In this document: positions 1 to 7,684 of the stretch, one piece after another
How the letters are laid out: every line of letters begins with the position of its first letter
How positions within the stretch are numbered: position 1 is the stretch's first letter
Origin: a virus
DNA: 35,312 nt
Strand: one strand, 5' to 3'
Virus record (IMG/VR): IMGVR_UViG_3300025030_000291
Span: 1-35,312 of that record
Notes under the pieces: model-generated
What the model was told of the DNA's origin: nothing
What the model saw: only the letters and a program-made list of their open reading frames with translations
Database searches by the model: none
Program-made: the position numbers and the translations under genes

Positions 1-132
1 GCTACCCCCGCGGCACCTTTTCAATTTAAGCTCCCTCCGGTTGAGTTCAACGGGGGCGGGCGCCCGGCGCTCACCATTCCGCCGGGGCCCTGTACCCGCG
101 CCCGTTGTCTAGCGTTGCCCGTTAACGCCGGG
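1..132. repeat. Left copy of terminal direct repeat (contig closure)
   Basis: Bases 1-132 match 35181-35312, with one difference at position 6 (C here, A at 35186). The last 126 bases are identical. This is what an assembler leaves when a circular or circularly permuted molecule is cut at an arbitrary place. The repeat contains the TTG start (22-24) of the cysteine-rich gene whose full copy ends at 35204. The mismatch would change Cys7 of that protein to Gly in this copy, so an error at the contig edge is the simplest reading. Confidence 0.9.
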
Positions 133-149
133 CCAGCGTTCCCCTGCAT
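21..149 (-). CDS. Possible 42-aa proline/glycine-rich peptide
   Basis: An ATG at 147-149 opens a 42-codon frame ending in TGA at 21-23. The stop overlaps the TTG start of the next gene as TTGA, the junction type used throughout this genome. Against it, there is no clear Shine-Dalgarno site before the ATG, and the peptide (rich in Gly, Pro, Ala and Arg) has no recognisable domain. It fills the only gap between the winged-helix-like gene and the cysteine-rich gene across the contig junction. It may be simply the untranslated leader. Confidence 0.25.
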   Translation of the reverse strand: MQGNAGPALTGNARQRARVQGPGGMVSAGRPPPLNSTGGSLN

Positions 150-173
150 GATACAACCACGAGCGTTTTTAGT

Positions 174-551
174 CTATAGGCCCCTCCCCTCGTCCGCGCT
201 ATCAAGCAGCGACGGTTGTCCGAAAAGGTAGTCAAGGCCCGAGGTCAAACCGTTATACGATTCGCGCAGGCCGCGGAACCTGGCCCGTTCCCGGGATAAA
301 CAAGGCTCGGCGTCGGCGTTGCTCACCGGCCACCAATAGCCGGGAAGTCCGGAACAAACCGGCAGGCCGATTGCCCGGGCCGCGTGTACCTCAGCGGCCA
401 GGCCCCGGTCGTCCAGGTTAAACATGGGCCCGAGGGTTGCGGCCTTGACGGCGTGATCCTGGCCGTGGGCGTGGCGGAACAGGTACCGGACCGCGTCGCT
501 GTTCACGGCGTTGAGCTTTTCTATCAGTTCCTCGCGCTGGCGGGCGTTCAT
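174..551 (-). CDS. Small winged-helix-like phage protein
   Basis: 125 aa, ATG start overlapping the upstream stop as ATGA. The N-terminal part has a helical LIEKLNAVNSDAVRYLF stretch, followed by a segment resembling a winged helix (AARAIGLPVCSGLPGYWWPVS, about residues 57-77). A hydrophobic 'GLPVCS..GYW' wing of this kind is common in small DNA-binding proteins encoded beside phage replication genes, where the domain helps choose rules such as recognising or recruiting replication factors. The exact function is unknown to me. It is the last gene before the contig junction and is followed, across it, by the cysteine-rich gene. The fold assignment is by pattern only. Confidence 0.7.
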   Translation of the reverse strand: MNARQREELIEKLNAVNSDAVRYLFRHAHGQDHAVKAATLGPMFNLDDRGLAAEVHAARAIGLPVCSGLPGYWWPVSNADAEPCLSRERARFRGLRESYNGLTSGLDYLFGQPSLLDSADEGRGL

Positions 552-832
552 TTAAGGGCCTCCTCGTCGTGTCCGGGGACCGGCGGGCAAAGGGTACAAG
601 GGACGCCGGGCTCGGTGCATACAAAAACCGTGGCGCCGCCCGCTGATAACGGCGGGGCCTGAGCGAGGCAATTACACCCGCGGCAGTCCTCAGCCGGTCC
701 GGGTAGCGGGTTAGCCGCGGACACGGGGACCGGCGCCGTAGGTTTCGGCACAGGGAACGCGGCCTCGCAACGGTACCGGCCGAGCGCGTTGAGGCCCCCG
801 AGCCCGTCTATTATGAAACGGCGGCCGCTCAC
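548..832 (-). CDS. Small Cys-rich protein, possible metal binder
   Basis: 94 aa, GTG start overlapping the upstream stop as GTGA and ending in an ATGA overlap with the next gene. Seven cysteines occur: Cys22, then C-x2-C-x-C at 50-55, then C72 and C-x2-C at 79-82, which is compatible with one or two zinc sites. The centre is proline-rich. I do not recognise a family. It is one of several small Cys-rich proteins in the early block. Overlaps on both sides indicate translational coupling within the SbcC-to-winged-helix operon. Confidence 0.65.
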   Translation of the reverse strand: MSGRRFIIDGLGGLNALGRYRCEAAFPVPKPTAPVPVSAANPLPGPAEDCRGCNCLAQAPPLSAGGATVFVCTEPGVPCTLCPPVPGHDEEALK

Positions 833-1152
833 CGGTCGTCGTCCGGATCGGTTTTTTCCTCAGCCGTTGCCGCCTTGACCCCGTACCTGAGCGCGTCCAG
901 GCTGTCAACGTCGGGCTCCGGCCCCGGATCACCGAACGTCGACCGGGTGTAGCGCGGGGCGGTAACTGGCCCGGTGACTAGCAGGGCGGACAAGTCAAGC
1001 AGCCGCGCCGCTATCACGAGGACCGCGCAACCCTGGCCGCCCGGGTAGTTAATCCACCACACGCACCCGAACGGGCCCTCGTCTGTACGCGGGCAATTCG
1101 TAACGCCCGGCACGTTGCGCGGGCTCAGCGGTTGCAGCGGGCAATTACTCAC
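829..1152 (-). CDS. Conserved-looking small protein with CW-type motif
   Basis: 107 aa when started at GTG 1150-1152, which overlaps the SbcC stop as GTGA; an upstream ATG in the same frame at 1198-1200 would run 50 bases into sbcC and is less likely. The N-terminal half has four cysteines (4, 20, 30, 42) and the compact motif GPFGCVWWINYPGGQGC, followed by a hydrophobic strand AVLVIA. The C-terminal third is acidic. The Cys/Trp pattern suggests a small zinc-stabilised domain, but I know no named family. Position behind SbcDC suggests a recombination or replication accessory. Confidence 0.7.
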   Translation of the reverse strand: MSNCPLQPLSPRNVPGVTNCPRTDEGPFGCVWWINYPGGQGCAVLVIAARLLDLSALLVTGPVTAPRYTRSTFGDPGPEPDVDSLDALRYGVKAATAEEKTDPDDDR

Positions 1153-3416
1153 GCGCCCATCACGAGGATCGCCTCGGAACCTTCCGGACCTTTTGAACAT
1201 TCAATTCGCGCGGGGAACGCCCCGGCCAGGTCCTCGTGGTGAGTTATCAGCAGGATCGTTTCAAACGTTGAGCCGAGGGACGTTAACAGGGCGATCAGCT
1301 TTTCCCGGCCGTCCGCGTCCAGGCCCTCGGGCTCGTCCAGGATCAGCGCGTCGACCTGAGCGCCCGCCCTGGCGGTTAACAGTTTTGACAAGGCAACCCG
1401 CAGCGCAACGTTGACGCGGTACGCCTCGCCGCCGCTATAGGTTTCGTAGGGCCGCGCAACCCCGCCGTCGGTGATTATGACGTCGAGGGTTTCCGCGATC
1501 CGGTCGCTTGTCTTGAGGGCCTTTTGAGTTTCCAGGGAAACGCGCAACCCGCCGCCGAGGCCCTCGAGCAAGGCGTTCGCCGTTGCCTCAACCTCAGGGA
1601 TTGCCGCGTCAATTATTAAGGCCGGAATACCGTCGCGCCCGAGCGCCCCGGCCAGGTCCCGCCAAACGTCCGCCTCGGATTGCGCGGCGGTCCAGCGTTC
1701 ACGGTCCCCGGCGGTGTCCGCCTGTAGTTTGTCCAGGCGCTCGAGCCCTGAGGCCGCGCGCGTTTTGCGTTCCTGAGCGTCGGCCAGTTGCTGCCGAGCG
1801 CTGTCAAGGTCACACCGGGCGTGGCTGAGGTCCTCGGCTACACGCTCAACGCTGTTAAGGGTTTCAGCCATTGCGTTGAGCGCGTCCCGGGCCTCGGTGA
1901 GGCCGCCCCGGGCCTTTGCCGCGTCGGCGGCCATTGTCTCAAGCTCAGCGGTGAGGTCCGCGGCCTTTTGCTCAGCGGCCTCGGCCCTTGCAATCCGCGC
2001 CGCGTGATCCGCCAGGGCGGCGACCGCGTCTATTGCAGCGCGGTGCCCGGCCTCGTCATAAACAAACACCGGCGCCGCGTTGAGCGCGCCGTCGGCCTCG
2101 CTGGCATACCGGCGGGTTTCCTCAACGTTCCCGGCGACCGTCTTTGCGGCGGCCTCAGCGGCCGCCAGGTATTCCCGGCGCTGTTCAACGTCAACCCGCC
2201 CGGCGTCGGCCTTTGCCTCAGCGGCCGCGAGGGCCTGTTCAAACGACGCGCCCTGTACGTCCTGGCCGCAGGTTTCGCACACCGGCGCCTCGGCCAGCTT
2301 GAGGTCGGCGGCCGCGTTGATAGCGTCCGCCGCTATATCCTGAGCCCGCGCCAGGTCCCGGCGGGCCTCAGCGACTACCTCCTCAGCGCCGCGCGCCTGG
2401 GCGGTTGCGGCGTCCAGCGCGTCACGTGTCCGGCGCGCCTCAGCGCCGAGCCGTTCAATCTCAAGGCGGTGGGCCTGATAGGCGTCGCGCTCTTTTTCAA
2501 AGTTGCTGACAATAACCTCGAGCGCCGGTTTGCCCTCAAGGTCCGCGCGTAATTGCGGCAAGGCGTCGCGCTCACCTAACAGGGCGCCGCGGTTTTCCTT
2601 CGCCGCTCTGATCCGCTCGGCCAGGTTGTCGGCCAGGTTTTCAAGGTCCCGGGCCTTGTCCGCCAGCGCGTCGCGTTTAGCCCACGCGGCCGCCCCGGCC
2701 TTGTCTTTTTCGGTGAGGTCCGCGACCGTAGCCTCGGCGGTTTTGACGTACGCGGCCAGGTTGTCAACGCGCTCGAGGGCGCTGGCGGTGTCATGCTCAA
2801 GCGCGCCCCGGGTTGCAAGCTCAGCCTCAACGCTCTCGAGGCGCCCGCTCAGCGTGTCAATTTCCCGGACCCTGGTCGCGAGGTGATCCTTTGCGGCGGT
2901 GTGAAGTTTGGCATACGCCCCGAGGTCCAGGACCCCGGCCAATACCTTTTTACGTTCGGTGGGCCCGGCGCCGGTGAACGCGTCCGCCGCGCCCTGAGCG
3001 ATCCACGCGCTTTTTAGAAACCCGTCCAAGTCCAGGCGTAAGGTGTTAACGATAACCGCCTGCGTTTGTTTGGCGGTGTCCCCGCTGAGGGATTGCCAGG
3101 CGCCGCCGTCCTCAATAGCAAACTCGAGGGAGCTTTTGCCGCGGCCGTTTATATCACGGGAACGGGTGACGCGGTACCGGCGCCCGGCGAGGTCAAAAGT
3201 AAACCGGACGCCTCCGGCGCTGGCGCCGCGCTTAACATAGTCGTCGGCGCTGATCCCGCCCTGCGGGCCGTACAACGCAAAAAGCATGGCGGACAATATA
3301 GACGATTTCCCGGCGCCGTTCGGGCCGCTGAGCGTAGCCGCCCGGACGCCCTCAAGGTCAAGCTCCAGGGTTGCATAACTGCGGAAGTTTTCCGCGGTGA
3401 TCCGAACGGGTTTCAT
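1149..3416 (-). CDS. sbcC: SbcC/gp46-like SMC-family ATPase
   Basis: 755 aa. Walker A (GPNGAGKSS, residues 31-39), two heptad-rich Ala/Glu coiled-coil arms, a central zinc-hook CETC (about residue 380), the ABC signature YSGGEAYRVN (about 660) and Walker B ALILDEPEGLD (about 690) appear in the expected order. The family (Rad50, SbcC, T4 gp46, T5 D13) is the ATPase half of a DNA-end-processing nuclease. The arms are shorter than in cellular SbcC, as in other phage versions. The ATG overlaps the SbcD stop as ATGA, so the two subunits are translationally coupled. Likely role: processing DNA ends during phage recombination-dependent replication. Confidence 0.95.
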   Translation of the reverse strand: MKPVRITAENFRSYATLELDLEGVRAATLSGPNGAGKSSILSAMLFALYGPQGGISADDYVKRGASAGGVRFTFDLAGRRYRVTRSRDINGRGKSSLEFAIEDGGAWQSLSGDTAKQTQAVIVNTLRLDLDGFLKSAWIAQGAADAFTGAGPTERKKVLAGVLDLGAYAKLHTAAKDHLATRVREIDTLSGRLESVEAELATRGALEHDTASALERVDNLAAYVKTAEATVADLTEKDKAGAAAWAKRDALADKARDLENLADNLAERIRAAKENRGALLGERDALPQLRADLEGKPALEVIVSNFEKERDAYQAHRLEIERLGAEARRTRDALDAATAQARGAEEVVAEARRDLARAQDIAADAINAAADLKLAEAPVCETCGQDVQGASFEQALAAAEAKADAGRVDVEQRREYLAAAEAAAKTVAGNVEETRRYASEADGALNAAPVFVYDEAGHRAAIDAVAALADHAARIARAEAAEQKAADLTAELETMAADAAKARGGLTEARDALNAMAETLNSVERVAEDLSHARCDLDSARQQLADAQERKTRAASGLERLDKLQADTAGDRERWTAAQSEADVWRDLAGALGRDGIPALIIDAAIPEVEATANALLEGLGGGLRVSLETQKALKTSDRIAETLDVIITDGGVARPYETYSGGEAYRVNVALRVALSKLLTARAGAQVDALILDEPEGLDADGREKLIALLTSLGSTFETILLITHHEDLAGAFPARIECSKGPEGSEAILVMGA

Positions 3417-4759
3417 ACTACGCCCTCCTGTTCCTCGATTAGTTTGCCGAGGGCCGCTAACAGTTTTTCGCGGTCGGGGCCCTCGATTAGTTTGCCGTCA
3501 AGGTAGCGGGTCAACGCCTCGAGCGGGCCCGCCGCGTCCGCCAGGGCGGCGTCGCGGATCAGGGCCGGGCGGACAAGCTCAACCTCGGGGCCGACAACCT
3601 TAACGGCGCCGTAGCCCGCAAGCTGGCGGACAATCCCGGCCCGGTCAATCCTGGCCGCGTGATCCGCCTCGCCCTTGTATATCAGCCGGACGACGGCGCC
3701 GGTGAAGTCCTGCGCCAGTTCCGGCGCCGGGATCGTGGGCGCGCCGTCAAAAACGGGGTCGTCCTGTAATCTGATCGTGATAAACGGCCGGGCCTGCGTC
3801 GGGATATATTCAACGCTCACCGGGCCAAACGGCGCCGCCGGGTGACGTTCAAACGCCCATAGCGCGACCGTCTTTTCCTCACCGGCCTCGCCAAAATCAA
3901 CGCGCTCCGGGCTGCCGCAATAAACCGTGGGCGTTCCTGTAGTTCCTAACGCCTGGCGCCGGTGTATATGCCCGAGCATGATAGCGTCGAAGCCGATCTC
4001 CTTGAGGTCCGCCAGCGGTAAAACAGGCTCACCGAAAAACGTGGTCGCCTGTTCCGTTGAGGTTGCCGCGCCGCTAACCGTATGATGGGCGACGAGGATA
4101 CGCGGGCCGCGGGTCAAACCTTCCCGCAATTCCTGGCGGTCCGCGACGGCCGCCTGAGCGTACAGGCCCCGCGCGGTTTCCATCAGGCCCCGCGCGATCC
4201 GGGCGTCCAGTTCGTCGCGGCTGAGGCCGTCCGCGTCCTGAGCGGCGGCAAAGGAACGCGGCACCGCTGGCAGGGTTGCTATCAACGGCGCGCCGCGGTC
4301 GGATGCAATCCGGGACGGTGTAGCCTCGCAAAGTAACAGGCGGCCGTCGTCCGGGTCTTTCGGCCTGAGGGTTAAAAGCTCAGGGCGGCCGGACACGTAA
4401 ACGCCCCGGCTCGGATCGTGGAATATATCAAGCGCGGACGCCCGGCCAGGCGAGGCCGCGGTGTCATGGTTTCCGAGGACTATTAACGCCGGGATCAGCG
4501 CGTCGGTTGCAAGGCGCAACCCGGCGGCAAAGGCCCGCAACGCCGTCGGGGACGGCTCACGCGTCCGGGCCAGGTCCCCGGCAAACACTAACAGGTCGAC
4601 GCCCTCGTGAACGGCGCGGCCGCAAACTTGCAGCCACGTGTCCGCGAAATCCGTAAAGCGGGAATTAAGGCCGCCCTCCTTGTCAACGTTCCCGTGGCTG
4701 TAGCCGCTCTCGAGGTGTAAATCCGCCGTGTGCATAACGCGAAACGGGTTAGCTTGCAT
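3413..4759 (-). CDS. sbcD: SbcD/gp47-like nuclease subunit
   Basis: 448 aa. I chose ATG 4757-4759 because a GGAGGG site lies just upstream; longer in-frame starts sit inside the preceding gene. All calcineurin-like phosphoesterase motifs of the Mre11/SbcD family are present in order: HTADLHL (D13, H15), FAGDLA (about 56), LGNHD (about 94), AHHTVSG (about 224) and LGHIHRR (about 263). These bind two metal ions, normally manganese, for exo- and endonuclease activity with SbcC. The start overlaps the upstream stop by 11 bases and the stop overlaps sbcC as ATGA, so a fixed stoichiometry through coupling is likely. Confidence 0.95.
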   Translation of the reverse strand: MQANPFRVMHTADLHLESGYSHGNVDKEGGLNSRFTDFADTWLQVCGRAVHEGVDLLVFAGDLARTREPSPTALRAFAAGLRLATDALIPALIVLGNHDTAASPGRASALDIFHDPSRGVYVSGRPELLTLRPKDPDDGRLLLCEATPSRIASDRGAPLIATLPAVPRSFAAAQDADGLSRDELDARIARGLMETARGLYAQAAVADRQELREGLTRGPRILVAHHTVSGAATSTEQATTFFGEPVLPLADLKEIGFDAIMLGHIHRRQALGTTGTPTVYCGSPERVDFGEAGEEKTVALWAFERHPAAPFGPVSVEYIPTQARPFITIRLQDDPVFDGAPTIPAPELAQDFTGAVVRLIYKGEADHAARIDRAGIVRQLAGYGAVKVVGPEVELVRPALIRDAALADAAGPLEALTRYLDGKLIEGPDREKLLAALGKLIEEQEGVV

Positions 4760-5741
4760 AATTGCCGCCCTCCTCAGGACCGGGGTCGCCGTCCTCAACG
4801 ATTTCGCCGTCTATGATTACGCCGTCGTCGTCCTCAGGCTCAACGCTCAGCGGCGCCCGGTGCATATCAGCCGGGGCGGGTCCGCCGGACGCCACCGGGG
4901 CCTTGTCCGGGTACAGACTACCCGAGGCCGCGTCACCGCGCTCGGTTAATTGCCGTTGTATTTCCGGGTTTGAATAGTCCGGCTCGAAGTCAATCCGCGG
5001 GATCGCCCACGGTTTTTTCAGTTCCTCGGCGGTGTAGGTTGGCCGCAAGGATAGCGCCGCCCGTATCGCGCGGTTATATGCTTTTGATTCAGCCATTGCC
5101 CCGGCGTGTTTTTTCAGCCGCAGGGTTTCCTTCCGGATATAGGTCGCTTTTTCCTCAGGCGTTGCCGCCCGCTGATTATTGCCGTAACCGGATTGTAACG
5201 TTTCCGCGCGTTCCTCGGCCTCCACGATCTCAACGTCAAGGCGTACCTCCTTATGGCCGATCACCGGTTTGAACGTCCCGTCGGCCAGGCGGATATAACC
5301 GACCGCCCTGAATACTTTTCGGTCGGGCTCGTCAACGGTGAACCTTGACCGGTCCGGGTCCCACCGGATACCGGCGGCGTCGCTGATCCTCAGCAACGTG
5401 GGCCGGGTCAACGCGCGGCCCTTGCCGCCCGCGGGTTTGTAGGTGTCGACCTCGGCGTTGATTTCTATTTTTTCAACGCGTACTTTATGCCGGTCGCTGA
5501 TTTCCCTGATATACGTTTCGGTCGGGTACAGGACGAGGAAGCCCTTGTCGGCGTAAGTGCTGAGGCTAACAAGCTCCTGGCCGCGGGCGCCGGTGCCGCG
5601 GTATTCAGTACCGGCGGGCGGATCAGCGGGCGCGGTGTCCGGCGGTGGATCTCCGCCGGGCGGGGTTGCCGCCTGATCCGGCGGCGTGGTGGTGGGATTG
5701 TCCGGCGGCAATTCGCCGGGGTCCCCGGTCGGGTAGTTCAT
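4749..5741 (-). CDS. Putative recombination protein, possible single-strand annealing type
   Basis: 330 aa from ATG 5739-5741, preceded by GAGGAGGG at good spacing. Residues 1-50 are a disordered Pro/Thr-rich tail. A folded core follows (about 55-235) with mixed strands (FLVLYPTETYIREIS, VGYIRLADGTFKPVIG) and a basic helix (IRKETLRLKKHAGAMAESKAYNRAIRAAL). The C-terminus is acidic and disordered. The KAYNRAIRAALSL segment resembles the conserved helix of phage recombination proteins of the annealing or Rad52-like kind, and an acidic tail is typical of such proteins. Placement immediately before SbcDC supports this role. I cannot assign a named family; function is inference. Confidence 0.6.
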   Translation of the reverse strand: MNYPTGDPGELPPDNPTTTPPDQAATPPGGDPPPDTAPADPPAGTEYRGTGARGQELVSLSTYADKGFLVLYPTETYIREISDRHKVRVEKIEINAEVDTYKPAGGKGRALTRPTLLRISDAAGIRWDPDRSRFTVDEPDRKVFRAVGYIRLADGTFKPVIGHKEVRLDVEIVEAEERAETLQSGYGNNQRAATPEEKATYIRKETLRLKKHAGAMAESKAYNRAIRAALSLRPTYTAEELKKPWAIPRIDFEPDYSNPEIQRQLTERGDAASGSLYPDKAPVASGGPAPADMHRAPLSVEPEDDDGVIIDGEIVEDGDPGPEEGGNYAS

Positions 5742-5794
5742 ACTTTCCCTCCTCAGGTTTGCGGGATCACGGCCGCCCCGGCCGCGGGTCCCTT

Positions 5795-6103
5795 TTATAA
5801 CAGTTTGAACAGTTGCGAAACGATAACGGCCAGGGCCAGGACGGCCAGGGCTGCCAATATTAACACGCCGAAGCGACGGCTCGTAATGAAACACCGCTCC
5901 GCCTCAGGCTTAATCGGTTTGAAGTCCGGGCACCCCGGGCGGGTTTCCGCCAGGGACACCCGCAGGCGTACGTGCCCGCAATCCGGGCAGGCGAGGCGCT
6001 TGACCGCGCCGAGCGGATCACCGCCGTCGGGCGCGTAATCCTCAGCGGCCCCGGTGTATCTAACCGACCCGCAGTCTGGATTCTGGCAAGCTAAAACGAT
6101 CAA
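5795..6103 (-). CDS. Zinc-ribbon protein with C-terminal membrane segment
   Basis: 102 aa. TTG start at 6101-6103 overlaps the upstream stop as TTGA and is preceded by GAGGAGGAA. C-x4-C (residues 6-11: CQNPDC) and C-x2-C (CPDC, about 39-42) form a probable zinc ribbon. A strongly hydrophobic C-terminal helix (VLILAALAVLALAVIV) would anchor the protein in the membrane with the ribbon in the cytoplasm. No family recognised. A 53-base gap separates it from the next gene, which has its own strong ribosome site. Confidence 0.7.
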   Translation of the reverse strand: MIVLACQNPDCGSVRYTGAAEDYAPDGGDPLGAVKRLACPDCGHVRLRVSLAETRPGCPDFKPIKPEAERCFITSRRFGVLILAALAVLALAVIVSQLFKLL

Positions 6104-6327
6104 CGTTCCTCCTCTTTTTTAGTGATCCGGTCCCGGACCTGTTCCGGTGTTAACCGGTTGCGGGCGGCAATAATATCAAGGTCAAACGAGCGCAGGCATG
6201 ATTCACAAACAAACGCGGCGCGCTTAACTGAATAATAAACCGTACGTTTGCCGCACCGGTCCGGGCACACGTGGCAATTAAACCGCGCGCCCTCAGGTCC
6301 GGGGCCGGTGGGGCGCTGATAACTCAA
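6100..6327 (-). CDS. Small zinc-finger-like protein
   Basis: 75 aa if started at TTG 6325-6327, which overlaps the HTH stop as TTGA; a longer start would invade the HTH gene. Cysteines are spaced C-x2-C-x3-C (CHVCPDRC) and then C-x2-C (CESCL), consistent with a single treble-clef or ribbon zinc site. The C-terminal helix is charged (RLTPEQVRDRITKKEEER). There is no convincing ribosome site, so translation probably depends on coupling to the HTH gene. Function unknown; a DNA- or protein-binding accessory is plausible. Confidence 0.65.
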   Translation of the reverse strand: MSYQRPTGPGPEGARFNCHVCPDRCGKRTVYYSVKRAAFVCESCLRSFDLDIIAARNRLTPEQVRDRITKKEEER

Positions 6328-6581
6328 CGCTCGGCGCCAGGAACGACGCGGAATATTTCCCGCCACGGCGTACGTAGTTCGGCGGCAATCTTGACCGCCA
6401 GCGCCGGGCTCGGGTTACGCTCACCGCTGAGCAACCGCGAAACCGTTGACGGGTTAACGTCAACCGCGCGGGCCAGGTCCCGGACGCCGTAGCCGACCTC
6501 GAGCATTAAGTCCCGGAGCGTCCGCGTGTTAACGCGTAACTGGCCGGGCCTTGTAAATCGGGGGTTTGTTTCCTGTTCCAT
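6324..6581 (-). CDS. XRE/Cro-type helix-turn-helix regulator
   Basis: 85 aa from ATG 6579-6581, preceded by AGGAGGTGA. A classic HTH spans about residues 20-75: LRDLMLEVGYGVRDLARAV, then VNPSTVSRLLSGERNP, where the NPSTVSRLLSG helix is the recognition helix. This family binds operator DNA as dimers. It is the only sequence-recognisable regulator in the genome and sits after a long structured noncoding stretch and a terminator-like hairpin, so its own expression may be attenuated. Likely targets are the inverted repeats at 6894-6978 or 31247-31274, but that is a guess. Confidence 0.85.
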   Translation of the reverse strand: MEQETNPRFTRPGQLRVNTRTLRDLMLEVGYGVRDLARAVDVNPSTVSRLLSGERNPSPALAVKIAAELRTPWREIFRVVPGAER

Positions 6582-6603
6582 GACTCTCACCTCCTATCGG
6601 GTA

Positions 6604-6665
6604 GCAAAATAAGCGGAGCCGGGCGGGCCCCATTGTAGGGCGCCGGGCCCGACACGACGGCTCCG
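6604..6665 (-). terminator. Terminator-like two-part hairpin before the HTH gene
   Basis: Read on the minus strand, CGGAGCCG (6658-6665) pairs with CGGCTCCG (6614-6621), enclosing a second perfect stem CGGGCCC/GGGCCCG (6645-6651 with 6624-6630). A TTATTTT tract follows at once. It ends only some 10 bases before the AGGAGGTGA site of the HTH gene. It is either a terminator of the upstream unit or an attenuator controlling the HTH and recombination genes. Confidence 0.55.
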
Positions 6666-7017
6666 GGAAACGCGCCAGTTTGCCAGGCGGCCTGCTGAGG
6701 CCGGGAAACGGTAAGGTTAAAACCCGGCCCGTTTTGGTCCCTGGCGGGTAGACGCGCAACCCGCAACCGTTCGCACCGGCGGCAGCGCCGGGCGGTTGCA
6801 TCCGGGCGTGGCGGCCTTTATCCGGCCCTCGTCTGCCTTGAGGGTCCGCCGGTTGAGGCGTTGCAATCGCCCCGGCGGTTTGGCCGTTCGCTCCGTACAG
6901 GGTCCTGCGGGCAAGTGCTGGACCCTGTACGCAACGGCGGCCCGGGTAGCGGGGCGGCGGCCGTAAACGCCGCCCCGCCTGTTCCGGTTGCCCGGCGTTG
7001 CCGGGCGTCGAATCGTA
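6666..7017. other. Structured noncoding interval with perfect inverted repeats
   Basis: I see no convincing gene in these 350 bases. Three perfect inverted repeats stand out: CGTACAGGGTCC/GGACCCTGTACG (6894-6905 with 6920-6931, 14-base loop), GCGGGGCGGCG/CGCCGCCCCGC (6949-6959 with 6968-6978, loop GCCGTAAA) and GCCCGGC/GCCGGGC (6990-6996 with 7000-7006, 3-base loop). None is followed by a T-tract on the minus strand, so they are not ordinary terminators. They could be operators, mRNA-stabilising stems at the end of the upstream gene, or a small RNA. Confidence 0.6.
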
Positions 7018-7623
7018 TCAGGCGCGCGGCCCCGCGTCAATATCAAGGTAAACCTCGGCCTCGCTGAGCGTCCCGGAAACTGAGGACCGCAGGGCGGCCT
7101 CAGCGTTTGCCGGGCTGATCCCGGCCTCCTCGTCATAATGAGGATGGGCCAGCTTGACAAGGCAGCCGAGGACCTCAGCGGCCCCGATTGCCTCAAAACC
7201 GTGTAACCTTTGCGCCTGGCGCTCGTGGCTGCTGGCAATATCCGCGCCCCTGTCCATGCGGTAGTCCTGGCGCGCGGCCCGCTCACCCTCGGCGGCCGGA
7301 TCACGCTCGGCGCGCGTCCGGTGTTCCTGAGCCTGGCCCGCGCGGTCGCGCTCGTCCGATTCGCGCGCCTCTTTTTGCGCCTTGTTTTCACGGTGCCGGT
7401 TGCCCGGCCGCGCGGCCTGATCCTCAGCCGGTACGTCGTCCCGCAGGTATTCCAGGACGCTAACGCGTACAACGTCCGGGCTCGTAGTCAATAGGTCCGC
7501 GGATTTAACGCTGTACGTTCGGCCGGTTGCCGCCTCAATAACCATGACGGTCCCGGCCTGGCGGTTATACGATACCGGGTACGCCTCGCGGTATCCGCCC
7601 TCGGGTGTTATTGCGTTGAACAT
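7018..7623 (-). CDS. Unknown early protein with charged middle
   Basis: 201 aa from ATG 7621-7623, with CCGGAGGG upstream; a longer frame to 7890 is only an out-of-frame overlap with the neighbouring gene. Residues 1-65 look like a small beta-rich domain (GTVMVIEAATGRTYSVKSADLL). Residues about 70-135 are extremely rich in Arg, Glu, Asp and Gln and probably form a helix or disordered linker. The C-terminal 60 residues (FEAIGAAEVLGCLVKLAHPH) look folded and contain HPHYDEE. No family recognised. It lies between two hairpins that may control its mRNA. Confidence 0.7.
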   Translation of the reverse strand: MFNAITPEGGYREAYPVSYNRQAGTVMVIEAATGRTYSVKSADLLTTSPDVVRVSVLEYLRDDVPAEDQAARPGNRHRENKAQKEARESDERDRAGQAQEHRTRAERDPAAEGERAARQDYRMDRGADIASSHERQAQRLHGFEAIGAAEVLGCLVKLAHPHYDEEAGISPANAEAALRSSVSGTLSEAEVYLDIDAGPRA

Positions 7624-7639
7624 AAAAGCCCTCCGGAAA

Positions 7640-7671
7640 ATTAGAGGGCGGGCGCCCGGGTGGCGCCCGCC
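7640..7671 (-). terminator. Intercistronic terminator/attenuator hairpin
   Basis: A perfect 10-bp stem GGCGGGCGCC/GGCGCCCGCC (7662-7671 pairing with 7647-7656) with a 5-base loop is followed on the minus strand by CTCTAATTTTCC. It lies between the 105-aa and 201-aa genes, just before the ribosome site of the latter. The T-tract is weak, so partial termination or mRNA processing is as likely as full termination. Confidence 0.5.
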
Positions 7672-7684
7672 GTGTTTGGCTGTA

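Noticed and set aside
1-132. Reading the end repeats as biological long terminal repeats or a cos site
   Set aside because: The length is close to common assembly overlap sizes and the repeat cuts through a gene; no staggered-end or dyad structure of a cos site is visible.
1788-2552. Plus-strand 254-codon open frame opposite the sbcC coiled coil
   Set aside because: It is antisense to an unmistakable gene with ordered ATPase motifs, lacks a ribosome site, and long antisense frames are expected in G+C-rich DNA.
6721-6740. AAAAC...GTTTT symmetrical site as an operator
   Set aside because: Only 5-bp arms match and the centre is not symmetrical; weaker than the nearby perfect repeats.
6717-7472. 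Minus-strand 251-codon frame across the 201-aa gene and the noncoding interval
   Set aside because: It overlaps a better-supported frame (ATG 7623 with CCGGAGGG), is Arg/Thr/Pro-biased like frame shadows elsewhere, and passes through the perfect inverted repeats.
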